Shown here in pieces: positions 41,607 to 51,099 of a stretch of DNA of 59,074 bases (within the stretch, counting starts at the first letter, position 1; each line of letters starts with the position of its first letter). The notes beneath the pieces were generated by a model, which had not been told where the DNA came from, made no database searches, and saw only the letters and a program-made list of their open reading frames with translations. The stretch comes from Dehalococcoidia bacterium (lineage in GTDB: Bacteria; Chloroflexota; Dehalococcoidia; Tepidiformales; Tepidiformaceae): positions 1 through 59,074 of the forward strand of contig JADZEI010000053.1 in assembly GCA_020850615.1 (NCBI GenBank), read 5' to 3'. Both the position numbers and the translations under genes were made by a program.

Positions 41607-43976
41607 TCAGGCGGCGACGTAATGGGCGAGATGCTGGCCGGTGAGCGTGGAGCGGGCAGCGACGAGCGCGGCGGGGGTGCCTTCGAAGACGACGCGGCCG
41701 CCGTCGTGGCCGGCACCGGGCCCGAGGTCGATGATCCAGTCGGCGTGGGCCATCACGGCCTGGTGGTGTTCGATGACGATGACGGACTTGCCGGAATCGA
41801 CGAGGCGATCGAGCAGGCCGAGGAGCTGTTCGACGTCGGCGAGGTGGAGCCCGGAGGTGGGCTCGTCGAGCACGTAGATGCCGCCCTTCTGGGCCATGCT
41901 GACGGCGAGCTTGAGCCGCTGGCGTTCGCCGCCGGAGAGGGTGGTGAGCGGCTGGCCGAGCGAGAGGTAGCCGAGCCCGACGTCTTCGAGGCGGGCGAGG
42001 ATGGCGTGGGCGGCGGGCGTCTTCGCCGGGCCGGCGGCGAAGAAGGCGGCGGCCTCGAGGACTGGCATCGCGAGCACTTCGCTGATGTCCTTGCCGCCGA
42101 GGTGGTAGGTGAGGACCTCGGCCTGGAAGCGCTTGCCTTCGCACTCCTCGCACGTGGTGGCGACCGTGGCCATGACGCCGAGGTCGGTATAGATGACGCC
42201 GGCGCCGTTGCAAGCGGGGCAGGCGCCCTCGGAGTTCGAGCTGAAGAGGGCGGGCTTCACGCCGTTGGCCTTCGCGAAGGCGGTGCGGATGGGGTCGAGG
42301 AGGCCGGTGTAGGTGGCGGGGTTGCTACGGCGGGAGCCCCGGATGGGCGCCTGGTCCACGGCGACGACGCCCGCGTCCGCCGGGATCGAGCCGTGGATGA
42401 GCGAGCTCTTCCCGGAGCCGGCGACGCCCGTGACCACGCAGAGCACGCCGAGCGGGACATCGACGTCGACGTCCTTGAGGTTGTTGGCGCTGGCGCCGCG
42501 GATGGGCAGCGTGCCGGTGGCGGTGCGCACGGCCGGCTTGAGCGACGCGCGGTCGTCGAGGTGGCGGCCGGTGAGGGTGCCGCTGGCGCGCAGGCCCGCG
42601 ACCGTGCCTTCGTAGCAGACGTTGCCGCCCGCGGTGCCCGCGCCGGGGCCGAGGTCGATGACGTGGTCGGCGATGGCGATGACTTCGGGCTTGTGTTCGA
42701 CCACGAGGACGGTGTTGCCCTTGTCGCGCAGGCGGAGGAGGAGCTCGTTCATGCGCTGGATGTCGTGGGGGTGCAGCCCGGCGGTCGGTTCATCGAAGAC
42801 GTAGGTGACGTCGGTGAGGGACGAACCGAGGTGGCGGATCATCTTCGTGCGCTGGGCTTCGCCGCCGGAGAGGGTGCCAGAGGGGCGGTCGAGGGAGAGG
42901 TAGCCGAGGCCGATTTCGACGAAGGAATCGAGCGTGTGGCCGAGCTTCGCCAGGAGCGGCGCGACGGACGGCTCGTCGAGCCCGCGCACCCATTCGGCGA
43001 GGTCGCTGATTTGCATCGAACAGGCCTCGGCGATGTTGAGGCCGCGGATGCGCGAGGAACGGGCGCCCTCGCTGAGGCGCGTGCCGCCGCAGGCCGGGCA
43101 GGAGGTGAACGTAACGACGCGCTCGACGAAGGCGCGGACGTGGGGCTGGAGGGCGTCGATGTCCTTCGAGAGGTACGACTTCTGGATTTGCGGGATGAGG
43201 CCGAGGTAGGTCAGGTTCACGCCCTCGACTTTGATCTTGGTCGCGTCCTTGTAGAGGAGGTCGGCGAGCTCCTTCTCGGTCCAATCGCGGATGGGCTTAT
43301 CGGGGTCGAACCAGCCGCAGCCGCGATAGATGCGGCCATACCAGCCATCCATGCTGTAGCCAGGGACGGTGAGGGCGCCCTCGTTGAGCGACTTCGAGGC
43401 GTCGTAGAGCTGGGTGAGGTCGAAATCGGAGACGCGGCCCATGCCTTCGCAGCGGGGGCACATGCCGCCGGCGCGGGTGAACGTGCGCACCTCGGTCTTG
43501 CCCTTGCCCTCGCCCTTCTCGATGGTGATGGCGCCCTTGCCGGTGACCGATGGCACGTTGAACGAGAACGCGTTCGGCGGGCCGATGTGGGGCTGCCCGA
43601 GCCGGCTGAAGACGATCCGGAGCATGGCGTTGGCGTCGGTGGCAGTGCCGACGGTGGAGCGCGCGTTCGCACCCATGCGCTCCTGGTCGACGATGATCGC
43701 GGTCGTGAGCCCCTCGAGGACGTCGGCGTCGGGGCGTGCGAGGGTGGGCATGAAGCCCTGGACGAAGGCGCTGTAGGTCTCGTTGATCATGCGCTGCGAT
43801 TCGGCGGCGATGGTGCCGAAGACGAGCGAGCTCTTGCCGGAGCCGGAGACGCCGGTGAACACGGCGAGGCGGCGATTGGGGATCTCGACGGTGATGTTTT
43901 TGAGGTTGTTTTCGCGGGCGCCGCGGACGCGGATGAGGTCGTGGCTATCGGCGGGGTGGCGGCTGGGGGTGGCCAT
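41607..43976 (-). CDS. Short UvrA-like ABC ATPase (UvrA2/drug-resistance type)
   Basis: This 789-residue protein has two ABC ATPase modules: VFTGVSGSGKSSLVFGTIAAES near residues 39-60, and VTGVAGSGKSSLIHGSI near 520, each with its own LSGGEAQR/LSGGERQR signature. Cys motifs CPRCEGMGRV, CPACGGTRL, CPACNGAGVIY and CEECEGKRF bind zinc as in UvrA. It is about 160 residues shorter than canonical UvrA (near 940), so it belongs to the shorter UvrA-like branch, some of which confer resistance to DNA-intercalating compounds. It is a single gene with repeat islands on its upstream side. Confidence 0.88.
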   Translation of the reverse strand: MATPSRHPADSHDLIRVRGARENNLKNITVEIPNRRLAVFTGVSGSGKSSLVFGTIAAESQRMINETYSAFVQGFMPTLARPDADVLEGLTTAIIVDQERMGANARSTVGTATDANAMLRIVFSRLGQPHIGPPNAFSFNVPSVTGKGAITIEKGEGKGKTEVRTFTRAGGMCPRCEGMGRVSDFDLTQLYDASKSLNEGALTVPGYSMDGWYGRIYRGCGWFDPDKPIRDWTEKELADLLYKDATKIKVEGVNLTYLGLIPQIQKSYLSKDIDALQPHVRAFVERVVTFTSCPACGGTRLSEGARSSRIRGLNIAEACSMQISDLAEWVRGLDEPSVAPLLAKLGHTLDSFVEIGLGYLSLDRPSGTLSGGEAQRTKMIRHLGSSLTDVTYVFDEPTAGLHPHDIQRMNELLLRLRDKGNTVLVVEHKPEVIAIADHVIDLGPGAGTAGGNVCYEGTVAGLRASGTLTGRHLDDRASLKPAVRTATGTLPIRGASANNLKDVDVDVPLGVLCVVTGVAGSGKSSLIHGSIPADAGVVAVDQAPIRGSRRSNPATYTGLLDPIRTAFAKANGVKPALFSSNSEGACPACNGAGVIYTDLGVMATVATTCEECEGKRFQAEVLTYHLGGKDISEVLAMPVLEAAAFFAAGPAKTPAAHAILARLEDVGLGYLSLGQPLTTLSGGERQRLKLAVSMAQKGGIYVLDEPTSGLHLADVEQLLGLLDRLVDSGKSVIVIEHHQAVMAHADWIIDLGPGAGHDGGRVVFEGTPAALVAARSTLTGQHLAHYVAA

Positions 43977-44044
43977 GGGGGCGCTCCTGTGGGGGGCGTG
44001 GTGGTTGGGGGGAGGGTAGCAGACGGGCCCTCACCGCCCCCGGA

Positions 44045-44315
44045 CGGTTCGCGGCGAGCCGGGCGGGTTGCTGCGCGCCCGCCCTCGTGTCGCCCGGGCG
44101 CGGTCGCGGGCTGCCGCGGGGCGTGGGTTGGGCTGGCGCGCCGCCGAGGCTGGGCTCGGCGGACTACCGCTGCGCGGCGGGGGGACGGCGTTGCCGCTGC
44201 GCGGAGCCGGCGCGCTTACGTCGGCGAGGCGGGGGTCGCGGGCTGCCGCGGGGCATGGCACGGACAATCCCGCGGAGCAATGCTCCGCGGCTACGCTTGC
44301 GGCGCGGCATCACCC
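44045..44315. repeat. Composite GC-palindrome repeat island
   Basis: The island holds GAGCCGGGCGGGTTGCTGCGC followed by CCGCCCTCG (44057-44088). The module with GGCTGGCGCGCCGCCGAGG...GGCGGACTACCGCTGCG lies at 44129-44178. A palindrome CCGCGGAGCA-ATGCTCCGCGG lies at 44270-44290, followed by CTACGCTTGCGGCGC. These modules recur in the same relation at 46780-47400 and 57171-57470. It fills the gap between the UvrA-like and eCIS-cargo-like genes. Confidence 0.85.
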
Positions 44316-44338
44316 GGCGAGCGGCGCTGCGGCGGCGG

Positions 44339-46771
44339 TTAGAAGCCTTCGCCGGCGTGGACGTTCATGTCCTGGCTGATGGCGCCGAGCTCGCCGCCGA
44401 GGACGCCGGGGGCGAACTTCTGGACGAGGGACCAGCTCATGCCGGGGAAGACCTGCGTGTTGCAGAAGTTCTGCAGCGACGGGCCCTTGTCGGGGTTGTG
44501 CCAGTCCTCGATCGAGGTGTCGGCGGTCTTTCCACCGGGCTCGACCTTGACGCGCACGTGGTTCGGCAGCCGCCCCATGATCTTCGCGACCGTCTCGCCG
44601 CCGTTGATGGTGTTGAGGATCGCGTCGCGGGACATGTTCGCCGTCTGGGCCGAATGCTCCACGCCGGCAGCTGCGCCCTTCGAGAACATCGCGTCGTCGC
44701 CGTAGACCTTGAAGAAGGTGCCGTCGCCGGTGCCGACATCGAGGCCGCCCTTGCAGAAGGTGTCGTGCAGGGCGTTGGTTGCCTTCTGGATGAAGGCGCT
44801 GTTCATGAAGGCGATGTAGTCGCCATAGGTGACGGCCTTGGCCATCTTCTGGTACCCGGAGTCGTCGCCCTTTTCCGAGCTGTTCTTGAGGGCCTCTTCG
44901 AACTTGTCCTTGTCCTTCGGCACGTAATCGTCGCGGAGGAGCAGCTTGGCCTTTGCGAAGTTTCGGAACGCGGCGTTACCAATCTGCTTGTCGTTCCAGC
45001 CCATGTACTTGCCGCGGGTCTCGACGCCTTCGCCGGTACGGAGGACGCCGTCGCGGATGAGGTTGATGCAGGCGGTCTGGAGTGCCTGGTCGCGGATGGG
45101 GGCGCCCTGCTGGAGGTCGGCGCCGGTGGCGTCGCGCGCACCGGAATTGAGCGCGCGCGTCTGCCACCACTCGACGAGCATGCGCTCGGGGCTGCCTGGC
45201 GTGGAGAGTGACGGCGGCACACGCAAGCCGAGCGCGGTGAAGCGCTCTTCCCACGACTTCAGCGACTTGTCGGATTCCACCGACTGGGGGTTCCTCGCGC
45301 GGTTCTCGGGCGACTGGCCGGTGGGGTCGGTGCCCTTGACCTTTTTCTTGTCGTACTGGTCCTTGCCGGCGAGCTCGGGCTGGCGGTAGGCCATCTGCTG
45401 GACCTTCCGCCAGTTCTCGTCCTTGTGGTAGTCCCATTCCTTATTGTTGTCGATGTACTGGACGTACCACTTCATGACCTGGGTCTTGTTGATCATGTGG
45501 CCCGAGGCGTACGAGTCCTGGAGGTAGTGGTCGCCGAAGCCGTTCGTCATGATCGCTTCGTTCGCGAGCTTCGAGGCCGCCGCTTCCTTGAGCTTGATGC
45601 TCATCTCCGCTTCGTTGCGGTCGAGCGGGCGCCGCGCGTAGTCCTCCAGTGCCATCGCCTGCCGGAGCGTGTTGACGTCGTTGCGGGCGGCGTGGGCGGC
45701 GAGGGCGAGGTTGCGGGCGTTGGCGTGGTTATCGGCCCAGGCGTGCCAGCTTTCGGGCACGAAGTGGCAGGCGTTCCGCCCGAGCGTGGCGCCGTAGGCG
45801 TTGGTCGCGCCGCTGGCGCCGGTGCTCTGGACACCCTTGAGCAGCTCGATCTGCCCGGCCATGCCGCTGATGTACTTCGGCGTTATCGAACCCGAGAAGA
45901 GCAGCTTTTCCTGGCTGAGCTTTTCGTCTTTGAACAGCTTCTTCGCGTCTTTGACGTCCTGGGACTTCTTCTCGGTCGAGGTCAGGCTGTCGTTGAGCGC
46001 GTCGTAGATCTCCTTGAAGCGCAGGTAGGTTTCCTTGCGCACGCTCTGGACGACCTGGCGGCGGTTCTTCGGGTCAGCCTTCTTCATCGTCTCGACGTCG
46101 CCATAGAAGTCGGCGAGGGTGTTCATTTCGCCATACGTGATGACGAGCCCGTCCGGCAGGGTGACCATCAGCACCCCGTAGTCGGCGTCCTTGCCGACCG
46201 GCGTGAGAGGGTCGCCCATGTTCGGCTTCTTCGGCGGGTCGACCTGCCACTGGCGGAGCCGGGCCATTTCCTGCCCGACGACGTGCATGACCTGGCCCTT
46301 GTTCACCTTGACCGGCGGGATGCCGGGGATGGTGACCTCCGCGGCTTCCTTTTCGCGGGTGCGGGACCCGAGCTTCCCCGTCAGCTTCGTCTGCGCGATG
46401 AGGTCCTGCCACGTCCCGATCTGGGCGAGGACCTTGGGGTCCGAGTCACCGAGCTGCTGGTGCTCCCACGAGCTGTGGCGGTGGATCATGCCATGGTCGG
46501 CGTCGTGGTCGTGCCCGGCGTGTGCTCCCGCGCCGGCGAGCGCAGCGGGGCGCAGCACCGGGTTCGGCCCCAGGCGCGGGCGAGCCGATGGCACCAGGGC
46601 GCGTTGCACCGAGCCGTTGCCGACGAGCTGTTGCAGCGTCGCCAGGTCCATCGCGCCGTTGTGACTGGGCGCCGGCTGGTCCGCGTGGCCGGTGTGCCGC
46701 TCAGCCGCGGGCGCGGGCTTGCGGCCCGAGTGAGACGGTCGAGGTGGAGTGGTCGCGCGTGCAGTTGGCAT
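44339..46771 (-). CDS. Putative eCIS-associated cargo with P1-nuclease/PLC-like region
   Basis: This 810-residue protein has a disordered Pro/His-rich head and the segment MDLATLQQLVGNGSVQRALV at residues 41-60. That matches the LQxxVGNxxVQRxL motif found in proteins loaded into extracellular contractile injection systems. Around residues 330-430 the segments FVPESWHAWADNHANARNLALAAH and NGFGDHYLQDSYASGHMINK resemble the metal-binding histidines and aspartate of phospholipase C/P1 nuclease-type enzymes. It has no signal peptide. Base composition is less GC-rich than its neighbours, and repeat islands flank both sides, both signs of acquisition. The toxin role is inference; no eCIS structural genes are in this window. 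Confidence 0.6.
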   Translation of the reverse strand: MPTARATTPPRPSHSGRKPAPAAERHTGHADQPAPSHNGAMDLATLQQLVGNGSVQRALVPSARPRLGPNPVLRPAALAGAGAHAGHDHDADHGMIHRHSSWEHQQLGDSDPKVLAQIGTWQDLIAQTKLTGKLGSRTREKEAAEVTIPGIPPVKVNKGQVMHVVGQEMARLRQWQVDPPKKPNMGDPLTPVGKDADYGVLMVTLPDGLVITYGEMNTLADFYGDVETMKKADPKNRRQVVQSVRKETYLRFKEIYDALNDSLTSTEKKSQDVKDAKKLFKDEKLSQEKLLFSGSITPKYISGMAGQIELLKGVQSTGASGATNAYGATLGRNACHFVPESWHAWADNHANARNLALAAHAARNDVNTLRQAMALEDYARRPLDRNEAEMSIKLKEAAASKLANEAIMTNGFGDHYLQDSYASGHMINKTQVMKWYVQYIDNNKEWDYHKDENWRKVQQMAYRQPELAGKDQYDKKKVKGTDPTGQSPENRARNPQSVESDKSLKSWEERFTALGLRVPPSLSTPGSPERMLVEWWQTRALNSGARDATGADLQQGAPIRDQALQTACINLIRDGVLRTGEGVETRGKYMGWNDKQIGNAAFRNFAKAKLLLRDDYVPKDKDKFEEALKNSSEKGDDSGYQKMAKAVTYGDYIAFMNSAFIQKATNALHDTFCKGGLDVGTGDGTFFKVYGDDAMFSKGAAAGVEHSAQTANMSRDAILNTINGGETVAKIMGRLPNHVRVKVEPGGKTADTSIEDWHNPDKGPSLQNFCNTQVFPGMSWSLVQKFAPGVLGGELGAISQDMNVHAGEGF

Positions 46772-46865
46772 GAGAACCCCGGGAGAACATGCGAACTGTA
46801 ACACCCGACTGCCGTGGTGCGTGTATATCGCAGCGAAGACAGAGCGGCATCGGCGTGCCCGTGGC

Positions 46866-47400
46866 ACGGAGTCGCCCTGGCCGCGCAGCGGTAGTCCGCC
46901 GAGACCAGCCTCGGCGGGGCGTCTAAGCCCAACGGATGCCCCACCGATAGGCACCGCCCCGAGCCGCTGCCGTCCGCCCGCGACACGCCTCGCGCCACGA
47001 GCCGGGCGGTCGCTTCGCTCCCGCCCTCGCAGCGAATGGGCATGGCACGCGCTGCCGCGGGGCATGGCACGGACAGTCCCGCGGAGCACTGCCCCGCGGC
47101 TACGCCTGCGGCGCCCTGGCCGCGCAGCGGTAGTCCGCCGAGCCCGGCCTCGGCGGGGCGTCTAAGCCCAACGGATGTCCCACCGATAGGCACCGCCGCA
47201 CGGACGCCCATCAGTCGCCCGCCGCCAGGGGAGGCCACGCCTCGGCACCCGTCCGCCCGCGACACGCCTCGCGCACCGAGCCGGGCGGTCGCTTCGCTCC
47301 CGCCCTCGCAGTGAGTGGGCATGGCACGCGCTGCCGCGGGGCATGGCACGGACAGTCCCGCGGAGCACTGCTCCGCGGCTACGCCTGCGGCGCCCGGGCC
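46866..47400. repeat. Double composite GC-palindrome repeat island
   Basis: Two long near-identical units lie in tandem. Each has the GCGCAGCGGTAGTCCGCCGAG...AAGCCCAACGGATG module (46880-46937 and 47119-47176), GAGCCGGGCGGTCGCTTCGC followed by TCCCGCCCTCGCAG (47000-47034 and 47278-47312), and CATGGCACGGACAGTCCCGC with palindrome CGCGGAGCACTG (47071-47115 and 47348-47392). Each unit is about 240-280 bases. They fill the gap between the eCIS-cargo-like and acetyltransferase genes. Confidence 0.88.
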
Positions 47401-47404
47401 TCCC

Positions 47405-47929
47405 CTACTCCAGCATCAGCTGCATGTACGTTGCGCTCAGGAACCGGCCGAACTTGTAACCGGTTTCCCGCTCCGTGCCGACCACCGCGAACCCGTGCGC
47501 GCGGTGAAGTTCGATGCTCGCCACGTTCTCGGCCTCGATCGCCGCGATGAGCGAGTGCAGCCCGAGCTCCCGCGCCGCTTCCACCACCCGGCCCACCAGC
47601 AGCCGGCCCACGCCCTTGCGGTGGAACGCCGGGTCGACGTAGACCGTGTCCTCCCGCGTGAACCGGTAGCCCACCTTCGGGCGGTACCACGACAGGTACG
47701 AAAAGCCCGCGACTTCGCCCCCGACCTCCGCCACGAACACGGGCGTCGTCGGGTCCGCTTCGTGCTCCTGGAACCAGTGGAGCCGCTGCTCCCACGGCCA
47801 CGGCTCTTCGTCCCAGGTCGCCGTCGTTTCGAGCACGGCCTGGCTGTGAATGCGCTGGATCGCCGCCAGGTCCGCCTGCGTCGCGGCGCGGACTGTGACC
47901 GCGGTGGTGGTCGCCTGTGCCTGGCTCAT
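47405..47929 (-). CDS. GNAT acetyltransferase, phosphinothricin-acetyltransferase-like
   Basis: This 174-residue enzyme starts VTVRAATQADLAAIQRIHSQAVLETTATWDEEPW and has the acetyl-CoA loop HRKGVGRLLVGRVVEAAREL, followed by IAAIEAENVASIELHRAHGFAVVGTE. This arrangement is typical of Pat/Bar-type N-acetyltransferases that modify phosphinothricin, methionine sulfoximine or similar amino acid analogues. The exact substrate cannot be decided. The stop lies five bases from the repeat island. Confidence 0.87.
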   Translation of the reverse strand: MSQAQATTTAVTVRAATQADLAAIQRIHSQAVLETTATWDEEPWPWEQRLHWFQEHEADPTTPVFVAEVGGEVAGFSYLSWYRPKVGYRFTREDTVYVDPAFHRKGVGRLLVGRVVEAARELGLHSLIAAIEAENVASIELHRAHGFAVVGTERETGYKFGRFLSATYMQLMLE

Positions 47930-48087
47930 CCTGCTCCTCCGGCGCGCAGCTCGCTCAGCCCGCGGGAGCTGCCCGCAGCTGCCGCGTCATCCGGGCCATG
48001 CTCCCACACTCCCCCGCAACCGGCTTCCCCGGACGGGCCACCCACAAGCCCAATCGCCCCTGGGAACGGGCGCGGGGCCCCCCGCCC

Positions 48088-50265
48088 CTACTCGTCCGCC
48101 GCCCCCAGCGTGCGCAGGTAGTTCACCAGGTGCCAGATCTGCTCCTCGCTCAGGGCGCCGTCGCCGCTGCCCCACGCCCGCATCGCGCTCCCGGGCACGC
48201 CGTCGGCGATGAAGTTGTAGAGCACGCCGTCGGGGTGCTGGGGCGCGTGTACGGTCAGGTCGAGCGGGTACGGGTCCACGTTCAGGCCCACCGGCGGCAC
48301 GCCCGTCCGGCCGTGGCAGCCGATGCAGTTCTGCTGGTACAGCTCCCGCCCCTGGGTGAGCGAGTTCTCGTCGGGGAACACCGGGTTCGTGGGGATGTCC
48401 GGCGATGGTTCGTGGCCGTGCACGCCAAACAGCAGCAGCGCGCCGAACCCGAACCCGAACGCCGTCGCACCGGTCGCGGCCCAGGTGGCCCGCCGGTCGC
48501 GCAGCGGGATCTGCCCCTTGAACAGCGCCAGCCCGAGCCCGAACAGCACCGCCACCAGCCCGCCGAACTCGTTCCAGCTCAGCCCCGGCGCCGGGTTGTC
48601 CCACGCGCCGCCCGTGGTCGCGTAGTTCACGGCCGCGCCCCCCGGCCGCACGTCGAAAAACGCGATCACGTCGTCCGCGTTCGGCCGCCGCACCTCCGCC
48701 TCGATGCGCCAGTTGCCTTCGAGCGGCAGGTACGGCCCCTGCCCGCTGAACGTGCCCGTGTCCGTCTGGCCCAGCACCAGCGTCGAGACGCCGACCGTCT
48801 GGTCGTCCTGGTAGCGGAAGCTCAGGCGCACCCGCTGCACGTCGCCAACCGGCACGCCGGCCAGCGTGACCCGCGCGCGGAAGGTGTTGATCCCCGTCCG
48901 GTTCGGGTCGACCGTGAGCTGCACGTCGAGGTCACCCGCGGGCTGGAGCTGGTCGAACAGCTGCGCGTTCGGCTCGTCGATCACCGACTTCGAGACCGAG
49001 GTCTGGGTGAGCATCGCCGCCAGCGCGAAGACCGCGACACCGAGCGCCGCCTCGCCCGTCGCGCTCACCAGGAAGCGGCGCGGTTCGCCCGGCGCGCCCG
49101 AGATGAGCCGCCGCTTCGCCCGCTTCGCGTTGTAGAGGCCCACCAGCAGGAGCGGCGCCATCAGCGCCAGCTTCGCCAGGAGCGTGACCCCGTAGCGCGT
49201 CTCCCACAGCTTGTCGAACGCGTCGATCTGCGCGAGCGAGTTCAGCACGCCCGTCGCCAGCAGCACGAATACCATCACGGACGCGAGCAGCCCGAACCGG
49301 CCCATCAGCTCGGCGTAGCTCGCGCTGCGCCACGCCAGCCGCGCCGTGACCGCCAGCGCGATCACCGCGCCGATCCACACGATCGCCGCCGACGCGTGGA
49401 CCAGGTCGAAGCCGGTCGACCAGGCGCTGCCCGTGCCCGCCGCCGCGTGGCTCGTCGCCGAATACGACCAGAGGTACACCCCCGTGACCGCGAGGACGCC
49501 CGCCGACGTCCGCTTCGGCGAATCGCCGATGAAGGTCGTGAGCACCGCGACGAGCATCACCGCGCCCGCGCGCGTCAGCCAGTAGCCGCCGGTCCGCGTT
49601 TCGAAGAGCAGGTCGCGCAGGCCCTGGCCCTGGAACGTGTCCCGGATGACCTCCAGGTTCAGCGCCGTGCCGATGGCCAGGACGACCGCGCCGCCGAGCA
49701 TCGTGCTCGAAAGGCCGCGCCGCGCCCGTTCGTTGCCGACGCCGAGGAGCAGCAACACCGCCGGCCCCGCCACCAGCAGCAGCCCGAGCAGCGAGAGCGA
49801 CCGCACGGCCACCCCCTCCGCCTCCGGCGCCGGGTCGGGGTCCGAACCGAGCCCGCCGACGCTGTTCACCTGGTCCGGCAGCGACCCGTCGCGGTTGAGC
49901 ACCGTGAACGGGTACGAACCGCGCAGCCCGTGCCCGTCGACCCGCGACACGTTCGCCCAGAGCACGTTGTAGATCCCGGGTTCGAGCTGGGGCAGCGGCT
50001 GGCGCAGCGTGAATCCATCGGCGCCCAGCTGCAGCGGTTCGAGGATGAGCTCGAGGCCCGCCGCGTCCAGCACGTGCACTTCGCTCACCCGCAGGTCGAC
50101 CGGCTCGCTGAAGACGAGCGTGATCTCCCCGGGGGCGCGCTGCAGGTACGCGTTCGCGGCCGGCTCCGAGCGGAGCAACGCCGCGTGCGCCTCCGCGTCC
50201 GTGCTCCCGCGCAGCATCACCACCAACAGTGCCGCCACGAACACGAGGAGGACGCGGCGAGTCAC
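48088..50265 (-). CDS. CopC-CopD-cytochrome c triple fusion
   Basis: This 725-residue protein starts with a signal peptide, after which HAALLRSEPAANAYLQRAPGEITLVFSEPVD is a CopC copper-binding domain (about 27-120). It continues into a CopD-like membrane region with about eight helices (about 155-440, containing DLVHASAAIVWIGAV), then a beta-rich segment and one helix. A cytochrome c domain ends the protein, with CIGCH at residues 647-651. CopC/CopD proteins take part in copper uptake; the haem domain suggests coupling to respiratory copper enzymes. It overlaps the upstream copC gene by 4 bases. Confidence 0.85.
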   Translation of the reverse strand: MTRRVLLVFVAALLVVMLRGSTDAEAHAALLRSEPAANAYLQRAPGEITLVFSEPVDLRVSEVHVLDAAGLELILEPLQLGADGFTLRQPLPQLEPGIYNVLWANVSRVDGHGLRGSYPFTVLNRDGSLPDQVNSVGGLGSDPDPAPEAEGVAVRSLSLLGLLLVAGPAVLLLLGVGNERARRGLSSTMLGGAVVLAIGTALNLEVIRDTFQGQGLRDLLFETRTGGYWLTRAGAVMLVAVLTTFIGDSPKRTSAGVLAVTGVYLWSYSATSHAAAGTGSAWSTGFDLVHASAAIVWIGAVIALAVTARLAWRSASYAELMGRFGLLASVMVFVLLATGVLNSLAQIDAFDKLWETRYGVTLLAKLALMAPLLLVGLYNAKRAKRRLISGAPGEPRRFLVSATGEAALGVAVFALAAMLTQTSVSKSVIDEPNAQLFDQLQPAGDLDVQLTVDPNRTGINTFRARVTLAGVPVGDVQRVRLSFRYQDDQTVGVSTLVLGQTDTGTFSGQGPYLPLEGNWRIEAEVRRPNADDVIAFFDVRPGGAAVNYATTGGAWDNPAPGLSWNEFGGLVAVLFGLGLALFKGQIPLRDRRATWAATGATAFGFGFGALLLFGVHGHEPSPDIPTNPVFPDENSLTQGRELYQQNCIGCHGRTGVPPVGLNVDPYPLDLTVHAPQHPDGVLYNFIADGVPGSAMRAWGSGDGALSEEQIWHLVNYLRTLGAADE

Positions 50266-50849
50266 GGCTGCTGCTTCTGGACCAGCAGGAAGGTGGTCCC
50301 GCTACCGAGGACGAACATCCCGACCGCCACCGCGACGACGAGCACCCACGACGTCCCGCCGCCGCCCCCGCCGAACACCGTGGTCGCCGCGCCATCACCC
50401 GCGGGGGTCTCGGTGGCCGGCGGCGGCGCGTCTTCGCGCAGGTTCGTCTGCCCCGGCGCTGCCGGCTTCGACGGGTCGATGGTGAACGAGAGCGTGCCGC
50501 TCGCGTCGTCGCCGTCCTCGGCGCTCAGCGTCTTCCAGCGCACCTCGTACGTGCCCACCGGCAGGTCCAGCGGGATCGCGACGGCGATCTTCGTCCGGTC
50601 CGAGTTGTCGATCGCGGCGGCGACGATGGTCACTTCGGTGCCATCGGGCCCGAAGACGTCGATGTCATTGGCCCCTTCGCGGCGGGCCATCTCCTGGCTC
50701 ATCTGGACGACGACTTCGCCCGGGCTGGTGGCCATCACGGCGCCATCGCCGGGGGTGATGCCCACCGGCTCCGCGTGCGCGAACACGGACGACACGAGGA
50801 CCAGCGGGAGGAGGAGGCCAATACCGATCGCGAGAGGCAACAGGCGCAT
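50262..50849 (-). CDS. CopC domain copper resistance protein
   Basis: This 195-residue protein has a signal peptide ending in VFAHAEPVGITPGDGAVMATSPGEVVVQMSQEM. The mature N-terminal histidine is the usual copper ligand of CopC. The domain runs to about residue 122 (GTYEVRWKTLSAEDGDDASGTLSFTID). A Pro-rich linker and a C-terminal transmembrane helix (about 170-190) anchor it on the outer face. It overlaps the next gene (ATGA), so both copper proteins are made together. Confidence 0.88.
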   Translation of the reverse strand: MRLLPLAIGIGLLLPLVLVSSVFAHAEPVGITPGDGAVMATSPGEVVVQMSQEMARREGANDIDVFGPDGTEVTIVAAAIDNSDRTKIAVAIPLDLPVGTYEVRWKTLSAEDGDDASGTLSFTIDPSKPAAPGQTNLREDAPPPATETPAGDGAATTVFGGGGGGTSWVLVVAVAVGMFVLGSGTTFLLVQKQQP

Positions 50850-50919
50850 CGAAACGAGTGTATCGCCCGTGGCGGGCCGGGGCCAAAGGCCAACCGGCCG
50901 CCCTTACGGTGCGGTTACG

Positions 50920-51099
50920 TCACCGTTCCGGCGGCCCGACCACCGCTTCCCAGCAGAGGTAGAAGAAGAACAGGCCCATGAGGATGGGCGCAAGGAAGGC
51001 CGGATGTCCGCTCAAGAACAAACCATAGAGGCCACCCAGGACCATGAAGGTCAGGGCGGTAAGGTAGACAATGAACGCGCCCCAGCTGAACCCCAGCAT
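50920..51099 (-). CDS. Small two-helix membrane protein near the copper genes
   Basis: This 59-residue protein (MLGFSWGAFIVYLTALTFMVLGGLYGLF, then LAPILMGLFFFYLCWEAVVGPPER) has two hydrophobic helices and a conserved-looking CW pair. AAGGAGG lies just upstream of the ATG at 51099. It is 70 bases ahead of the copC gene on the same strand, so it could belong to the copper operon. The role is unknown. The gap from 51100 to 51357 holds no other gene I can support. Confidence 0.6.
   Translation of the reverse strand: MLGFSWGAFIVYLTALTFMVLGGLYGLFLSGHPAFLAPILMGLFFFYLCWEAVVGPPER

Noticed and set aside
41622-44342. Plus-strand frame of over 900 codons opposite the UvrA-like gene
   Set aside because: Asp/Gly/Ala/Val-rich shadow without motifs; the minus strand has all ABC and zinc motifs.
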